A stretch of 35,390 nt of DNA from Nemertoderma westbladi (Eukaryota > Xenacoelomorpha > Nemertodermatida > Nemertodermatidae), in assembly GCA_032718475.1 (NCBI GenBank), contig JAUCBJ010008161.1, positions 1 to 35,390 of the forward strand, written 5' to 3'. Within the stretch, counting starts at the first letter, position 1, and each line of letters starts with the position of its first letter. This document shows positions 30,034-35,390 of the stretch, one piece after another. The notes beneath the pieces were generated by a model. It had not been told where the DNA came from, did no database searches, and saw only the letters and a list, made by a program, of their open reading frames with translations. The position numbers and the translations under genes were made by a program.

Positions 30034-33000
30034 CTACTCGTCGGGGTCTATTAGACCCTGCTCCTTACACTTGTTGTACTCCTCTTTGCGAATGTCTGCC
30101 AACCGCTCACGTTGCATAACGAGTTTCTGCTCCAGACTCATTATATATACTTGGGTCTCCATCTCCAGTCTGCGGGTCTGTATAAGCGAGAGTTTACTAA
30201 AGTCTAGAACATCCGCCTCTTCCACCATCTTCATCCCTTGCGTGGCGGATGCCACGACCCTCCCTGTGGCATCTGCCACGACCTTACTCGCCTGGGAGAC
30301 ACTCCGCAGACTGTCTGACTCCGGGGACGCCTTCACCCGACTGGCGACGACCAACTGGGTCGACGAGGAGGCTATGTTCTTGGCCCAGACGAGGAGTTCC
30401 TCGAACCCGCAGTTGCCGGACATGAGTTTGTCGGCGGACTCAACGAGCTGCGTGGCGCTCCAACCCACCGCCTTGGCCGCGGATGTCAACCCCTCCTTCC
30501 ACTCCTTCTTGGACGCATAGGACTCACTCGAGTTCCCTCGGGTATCTTCCACAATCTCCTTTTGCAGAACTTTAGTCCGGATAATCAGTAACTTTATAGC
30601 CTCGACCAAATCCTTCCCGGATTCCAGAATGATTCCGTTAATCTCGAGGTTGAGTCCAGAGTCCACGGATCGGGATTTGGCAAGCATCGCCTCGATCCGG
30701 GCTGCGGCCGCATCGATAGCGGCACTCGTCGACTCCATCTCTGACTCCAGGGTCGACTCTAGGTTCTCCATTAGATTGGAATCCGCGGAGGCCAACCTCG
30801 AGGTCGCGAGCAGTAAACCGTCGATGGTTCGCAGCACCGCATCCGCTCCCTCCTGGGTCCCATCCGCGATGACTCGCATCGATAAACCGGCGGCTTCGTC
30901 GACGACTACCGCCAACTCTTCGCATCCCGCCGACCCCGCCAACTGTTTCCCCAACCGGATGACGTCAACGGCGGCCGACGCTAAACATGTGACGTCACTG
31001 AGTAGATCCCCGAGGGCGTGGGTGGGGTCAGCGTTGAACTGTGACTGACTCATCGCCAAGGATACTGCAGTCTGTCGGAAGGCATTGGCGGTCCGGAGTA
31101 GCGCCGAGGCCGGAAGGTAGCCGCTGGATGGCGACGCCGCCATCGCCTCTCGGATTCTCGAGCAACCAAAGTCCCGGACTCGCGTGAGAGCGGCCAGTCG
31201 CTCAGCCTCCAACGCGGACCGCTCATTGGCTAAGTGAGTCTCGGAGTCGCGTACCGCGTTACTTAGTAACGAATCGGCCTCGGCCTTCCCCGCCTCCAAC
31301 CGCAACTCAAATTCGGCCGTTAGATTCTCCAATCTCGACTCCACTTCCCGTCTCTGCAGGGATTCCTTCTCCAGATGTTCTTCTACCTCCCGAAGTGCCT
31401 CCGACCTCGCGTCGCCCCTAGAGACCACCGCCACGGCAGCCATGAGCTCCGCCCCCTTATTGGCCAGCTCCTCTACCACCGCGGTACGCTCCGCCTCCTT
31501 ATTGGCCAGCGCCTCTACGGCCGCGGTACGCTCTGCCTCCTTATTGGCCAGCTCCCTCTTCCCGTCCGCATTGGAGCGAATCAGTGCGATGTGCTCCTCA
31601 CGTAACTTTTGGTAAATTTCCTTCAACTTAACGTATCGGTCTTCATTTACAGCCGCATGCGACTCGAACTCCCTTACCAACTCGTTGTCGTGCTTCTCCA
31701 ATAACTTCTTCAACTCAACGACCTCCTCTTTGGCAGCATACAGCTTCCCTTTTGTCTCCTCCAACTGCTCCTTGAGGTCGGCTATCGCTCTGTGGTTGTC
31801 TATACTCATCTGCTCCAACTGGCTCTCTAACTCGCTCACTTGGTTCATCAGCTGTCGGATTAGCTGATCCCGCGCGTCCGGCTGCGGCTTCGCCCCGTTG
31901 TGCAGCGGTTCGGACTGCGGCGAGGAGAACGATAAACCTCGATCCCTCGGGGATCCGAAGGCCTCGTCGAACTTACAGAGGGTCGACTGGTCGGTGGAAT
32001 CTGCACTGGTATCCACGAGGATGTCGACAGCGTTAACAGGTTCCTCCTCCTGTTCCTGGTAGACGACGATGGGGGCAAGGTGCTCCTCCGATACGGGATT
32101 GCCATCTGAGTTAACGAGGAAGTTTGGGGATTCGTCTGAGAGCAGCGGAACCTGGATGAAACGGCGGAAGAAGATAAGATTACTCGCCGTCTCAAACAAC
32201 TTTTTTAGCTGATCGAACACGCGAACGAATCGCTGTCGATGAAACTCTAGAAGGTCGGGTTGTAACTTCTTGTGCAATTTGAACAGAAGTCGGACAAGGA
32301 AATCGTATATTTGACTGGCATCCATAATAACCGACACAATAGGGAATAATTTCAACTGGCCGACATTTGTTAAACTGTTGCAGAATTGCATATCCATCGA
32401 AGAGAATATGGATGAGACTAAGTAAAGTAAGGCGTCCATTAAATCGAACAACTCAATGGAAAGTTGGAAATAAATATTAGGATCCTCGGTTCCGTAAGCC
32501 GCCTCGATACTCTGTCCCTCCAACACCAGGTTGCCGGGAAACTCTGGATTCTTTTTATGGAATTCCAATTTAACTGTTAGCAGGTTACAGTAGGACGAAA
32601 TCAAAAGTCCAAATCCAGAGCGCAAATGACGCCATAGTTTGGATAAATCGGCCAGTAGCCCAATATACTTGTGCGACTCGCCAAGGACGTTGGAATGACC
32701 TTCGCGTAGGATTTTGTGCAGGGTGTGACAGAACTTCCAACAAACAATATGATTGGATTGTAGTGGTAGTTTAGTTGCGAGGGACCAGAATGTGTTGGCT
32801 CCCTTGTCGGTGTAAGTACCGAGTATAACTACACGCACATGTTTCTCCTTAGCAGGAGTTTCCTGGGCGTTCACAGCCTTCCCAAGACTAGAAGCCTGCG
32901 CTTTCTCAAAAGCTTCTTTATCGTGGTCCACCGCACTTCCCCTGCGCACTTTTAGATCTTTAAAAGCACGTGAAACCGTAGACTGCCGGTGTGAACTCAT
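30034..33000 (-). CDS. HIP1/HIP1R/Sla2-type endocytic adaptor
   Basis: A 988-residue protein linking clathrin-coated membrane to actin. Domains: ANTH at about 27-290, with the phosphoinositide-binding motif K41-A-V-x6-A-K51-E-K53-H54 and the conserved HVRVVILGTYTDKGANTFWS and CWKFCHTLHKILREGH blocks; a Ser/acidic linker with FDEAFGS (344-350); coiled coil at about 377-610; I/LWEQ (THATCH) actin-binding module at about 755-970, with KKEWKEGL, SAAKAVGWSATQLVESADKLM, FEELLVWAKNIASSSTQLV and C-terminal LEMETQVYIMSLEQKL (latch helix). Length is close to animal HIP1 and HIP1R (about 1,040-1,070); the long Pro-rich tail of HIP1R is absent. It reads as one exon from ATG to TAG, unusual for an animal. 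Three 15-residue LANKEAERTA-type repeats (484-523) add to the coiled coil. GC content is higher in the coiled coil and THATCH than in ANTH. The start fits because homology begins ~25 residues in and the next ATG would remove ANTH. Confidence 0.95.
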   Translation of the reverse strand: MSSHRQSTVSRAFKDLKVRRGSAVDHDKEAFEKAQASSLGKAVNAQETPAKEKHVRVVILGTYTDKGANTFWSLATKLPLQSNHIVCWKFCHTLHKILREGHSNVLGESHKYIGLLADLSKLWRHLRSGFGLLISSYCNLLTVKLEFHKKNPEFPGNLVLEGQSIEAAYGTEDPNIYFQLSIELFDLMDALLYLVSSIFSSMDMQFCNSLTNVGQLKLFPIVSVIMDASQIYDFLVRLLFKLHKKLQPDLLEFHRQRFVRVFDQLKKLFETASNLIFFRRFIQVPLLSDESPNFLVNSDGNPVSEEHLAPIVVYQEQEEEPVNAVDILVDTSADSTDQSTLCKFDEAFGSPRDRGLSFSSPQSEPLHNGAKPQPDARDQLIRQLMNQVSELESQLEQMSIDNHRAIADLKEQLEETKGKLYAAKEEVVELKKLLEKHDNELVREFESHAAVNEDRYVKLKEIYQKLREEHIALIRSNADGKRELANKEAERTAAVEALANKEAERTAVVEELANKGAELMAAVAVVSRGDARSEALREVEEHLEKESLQRREVESRLENLTAEFELRLEAGKAEADSLLSNAVRDSETHLANERSALEAERLAALTRVRDFGCSRIREAMAASPSSGYLPASALLRTANAFRQTAVSLAMSQSQFNADPTHALGDLLSDVTCLASAAVDVIRLGKQLAGSAGCEELAVVVDEAAGLSMRVIADGTQEGADAVLRTIDGLLLATSRLASADSNLMENLESTLESEMESTSAAIDAAAARIEAMLAKSRSVDSGLNLEINGIILESGKDLVEAIKLLIIRTKVLQKEIVEDTRGNSSESYASKKEWKEGLTSAAKAVGWSATQLVESADKLMSGNCGFEELLVWAKNIASSSTQLVVASRVKASPESDSLRSVSQASKVVADATGRVVASATQGMKMVEEADVLDFSKLSLIQTRRLEMETQVYIMSLEQKLVMQRERLADIRKEEYNKCKEQGLIDPDE

Positions 33001-33011
33001 TTGGATGGCAT
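32997..33011 (-). promoter_or_regulatory. Minimal upstream ORF overlapping the HIP1-type start codon
   Basis: On the minus strand ATG CCA TCC AAA TGA begins 11 bases before the main ATG, and its TGA overlaps that ATG (ATGA). If the transcript includes it, it would encode four residues and could allow reinitiation or reduce translation. A TA-rich stretch (33009-33032) lies immediately upstream. Confidence 0.5.
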
Positions 33012-33032
33012 ATATATATATATTTATATTTC

Positions 33033-33492
33033 ATTTACATAGAAATACAATTAATATAGCCTGATTATCGTACCTATCTGCCTGTATCTGTCAGTCTGTA
33101 CCAGGTATCTACATCTGTACATACAATTTAAAAAAAATATGTATATAACAAATAAATTTCCATTACCAGTCAACCGGTAATTGAATATAACTGTCTAATT
33201 GTATTTTACCAGCAACCAGTGCATTGTATTGCATATTGTAGGCCTATTACACTCCAGTTCGACAAAAGTAATTATAACAGGCACATAATAAAAATAAATA
33301 TATAGTTCACAGTTATCATCTTTTCGTCTTAATGTCCCTGGTTACTTTTTATGGAGATTATATATTTTTTATTGGAATGTATTATAATTATATAGGCCTA
33401 TATTTTTTGGGAATATGCAGTTTGGGGTACCTACACGGCAGCACGGCCATTGGATTTTTATACTGTATGAAACTCGCTGGTTACAGTAGTGG
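33033..33492. other. Upstream region of the HIP1-type gene
   Basis: AT-rich with TAGGCCTA palindromes. No separate gene seen; presumably holds the promoter or 5' UTR. Confidence 0.4.
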
Positions 33493-33650
33493 CGGCCTCA
33501 AGCCTAATTAAAACTGTCATGTAACCCTAACCCTAAGTCATAATCTAAGAAATTTAGCTGAATTTCTTAGATTACAGGATTACAGGATTATGACTTAGGT
33601 TAGGGTTACATGACAGTTTTAATTATGGTTGAGGCCTGACCAACTAACCC
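33493..33650. mobile_element. Hairpin MITE-like element, copy 1
   Basis: Arms share AAAACTGTCATGTAACCCTA, CCTAAGTCATAATC and TAAGAAATT in inverse order around a short centre with duplicated ACAGGATT. Outer flanks GAGGCCTGACC and GGCCTCAAGCC are also inverse. A related, more diverged copy lies at 34418-34605. Confidence 0.8.
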
Positions 33651-33960
33651 TAACCAAAATAATAAACCAAACCATATTTACAAGAATAAATGGTTAAGAT
33701 AGGCCTATGACAGTATGACAGTGTACCGGTACCGGTAACTATCTGACTAAAGGTGGTTTGCAACTGGGTGGGTACTGCAGTACAAGTACTGAAGTAAGAA
33801 AAAGTGTAGGTAGTAGGTACCGGAAACTGTATTGAGCCTATTTCTTTATTACTAGGCACTGTTGTAGCTATTAATTTAAAACAATTTTGTTATTTAACTG
33901 TTTAATTCTATTTTCAACTGAAATGAAATTTCAACTTCATTTTTTAAAATTCAACTTTTT
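33651..33960. other. No gene recognised
   Basis: Contains TACCGGTACCGGTAAC near 33724 and GTACTGCAGTACAAGTACTG palindromic text near 33771. Confidence 0.45.
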
Positions 33961-33983
33961 ACTAGAAAGCCAGCAAGCTGGCT
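33961..33983 (-). mobile_element. Helitron-type 3' terminus
   Basis: On the minus strand: AGCCAGC-TT-GCTGGCT hairpin (33968-33983), TTT spacer, CTAG (33965-33962), then host T. Same hairpin as at 7268-7289, but the sequence further inside does not match that element. Confidence 0.6.
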
Positions 33984-34275
33984 TTAAACGAACCTGCCCC
34001 TCAAACCAGTACTGCAGTACCGCAGTACCCTGAGTGAGCGAAAATGAAAACACGATAATTGCCTTCAACTCAACGATAGAAACACCAGCTGCTGGTACTC
34101 ATGTGGGCCTAGTAAGCTGCTACTATTTATTGAATGGATAGCCCAAACTGCAGAGAAGTATATTACTTGCCAAATTGATTACTATCTCACTCTAACCCTG
34201 TAACCCAGACAGTAATCAAACATCAACTGTAAGTTTGTATAATGTATTACCCCACCAGATGAATAGGCCTATCTC

Positions 34276-34336
34276 TGCCCAGTGAATCCTATGACAACAG
34301 TCTATAAGGTTACTCACTGCTATGTTAGGTGGGAGG
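34276..34336 (+). repeat. 65-bp dispersed repeat, copy 2
   Basis: Matches 22736-22802 with an AT-to-CAGT type change in the middle and few substitutions. Confidence 0.85.
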
Positions 34337-34417
34337 AGCGCAGGGAGGGAGGTAAATAAGTCCCCATATTTTGGGAGTGGCGGTCCGAAACCCTAATTCA
34401 AAATGGAAATGGAGGCC

Positions 34418-34605
34418 CAACCCTTAATTAAAACTGCTGAACTGTCATGTAACCCCAACCTTAAATATTTTGGATCCTAAATTCCACAAAATTTCTTAGA
34501 TTAGACTGTTAGAGCATCGGGACTTTAAGGTTACCGGTATAGGGTTAATGACAGTTTTAATTAGGGTTTTGGCATGACCAACTAACCCAACCACAAAAAT
34601 AAACC
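34418..34605. mobile_element. Hairpin MITE-like element, copy 2
   Basis: Shares TTAATTAAAACTG, CTGTCATGTAACCC, AATTTCTTAGATT and TGACAGTTTTAATTAGGGTT with 33493-33650, followed by the same ACCAACTAACCC flank, which suggests that the flank belongs to the element. Confidence 0.75.
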
Positions 34606-34710
34606 AATAAATCCAAGTTCTGAAGTTAAAGCAGTAAAGTGCTGTACGCATGACGCAGGCTGGCAGGTACGGTACGCTAGGGCTAGACCTACTATTATTA
34701 TACTGCAATT

Positions 34711-35072
34711 TTCTAACCAAAGCAATAAACGATCATTTAACTAATTGAGGGAAAGGGGCGGGTTACAGAGGCGGGCCTTTCTAACCAAAACAATAAACGG
34801 TCACTTTACCAAATCAAGGAAAGGAGCAGGTTACATAGGCGGGATTTTCTAACCAAAAGAATAAACGATAATTTAACTAATTGAGGGAAAAGAGCGGGTT
34901 ACAGAGGCGGGATTTTCTAACCAAAACAATAAACAGTCACTTTACCAAATGAAGGAAAGGAGCAGGTTACAGAGGCGGGCCTTTCTAACCAAAACAATAA
35001 ACGGTCACTTTACCAAATCAGGGAAAGGAGCATGTTACAGAGGCGGGATTTTCTAACCAAAACAATAAACTA
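34711..35072 (+). repeat. 68-bp tandem repeat, five units
   Basis: CTAACCAAA recurs at 34713, 34781, 34849, 34917, 34985 and 35053, exactly 68 bp apart. Two unit types occur: A with TTTAACTAATTGAGGG and B with CACTTTACCAAATCA, in the order A, B, A, B, B. Each contains GGTTACAGAGGCGGG. Confidence 0.95.
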
Positions 35073-35390
35073 TGTCATGAACATAACAATAAACTATGTA
35101 AAACCGGAACCGGTACTAAAATACTGAAATTACCGTAATTAATAAATTACCGGTACCTTTATCATTATTATTATTATATTATGTGGGTGGAGACACCGCT
35201 GTCATAAAGCGTATAAACAAAACTGCACATAATAAAACAGGAGAAAGTTGAACAGTGAATAAAACAAAACGACTTATACATTGGACTACTTTATCACAAT
35301 TCAGCAATTAGGCCTATCATATTTACAACTGTGGGTACATATCACAGAATCAGTGAGTCAGTACCTAATGCTGTAATGTAGTATAATACC
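35073..35390. other. No gene recognised
   Basis: AT-rich with ACCGGT palindromes near 35110 and 35152. Confidence 0.5.

Noticed and set aside
30071-31048. Plus-strand open frames of 139-149 codons opposite the HIP1-type gene
   Set aside because: They are antisense shadows caused by codon bias in the GC-rich coiled-coil and THATCH regions.
33515-33540. Telomere-type CCCTAA repeats
   Set aside because: Only two units are present, within the hairpin element; there is no array.

Overview
The window is eukaryotic, most likely from an animal or a close unicellular relative. It is AT-rich, dense in repeats, and carries tRNA-derived SINEs, non-LTR retrotransposons (LINEs), LTRs, Helitron-type ends and several minisatellites. 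No bacterial-style gene packing is present. The one long conserved gene, a HIP1/HIP1R-type endocytic adaptor, is closest in memory to animal sequences. I cannot name the species. Both recognisable host genes lack introns in the span I can read, which is unusual for an animal genome with this much repeat.

Layout: 1-245 is a broken LINE fragment. 1497-1763 encodes an 88-residue cold-shock-domain protein; part of its upstream region (1006-1262) is duplicated at 18078-18346. 2935-3066 is a tRNA-derived SINE. 3738-5195 is a cluster of inverted repeats with a 5'-truncated LINE inserted, flanked by an 11-bp target duplication. 5930-7289 looks like a non-autonomous Helitron: a trinucleotide microsatellite, seven ~145-bp tandem units each holding a CTCF-like core, then a terminal hairpin and CTAG. 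8280-8916 is a solo LTR with a 5-bp target duplication. 9336-10131 is a second copy of the LINE in 4450-5049.

11811-12758 is an unrecognised 315-codon reading frame with one internal stop, preceded by a 123-bp tandem repeat and followed by a ~163-bp satellite (13040-14010). 14340-14880 is an LTR-element remnant. 15165-17640 is a 67-bp minisatellite, open in all three frames on the minus strand, with ~1-kb higher-order structure. 18347-22548 is an LTR interrupted by a 3.56-kb element (18982-22542). That element has ~565-590-bp terminal inverted repeats, a C2H2 zinc-finger gene, clustered CCAAT boxes, a ~0.9-kb array of 22-bp palindromic repeats and an embedded SINE. I consider it the best candidate in the window for something undescribed.

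22543-29000 holds further Helitron-type, LINE and foldback sequences, including a frameshifted LINE reverse transcriptase (24975-26430) and a ~1-kb foldback (27979-28978). 30034-33000 on the minus strand is the intact HIP1/HIP1R/Sla2-type gene. Beyond it are small hairpin elements, a Helitron-type terminus and a 68-bp tandem repeat.

The genes show no operon or shared pathway. The HIP1-type protein acts in clathrin endocytosis and the cold-shock protein in RNA binding. The rest is best read as layered mobile-element and satellite history. All coordinates of diverged repeats are estimates by eye.
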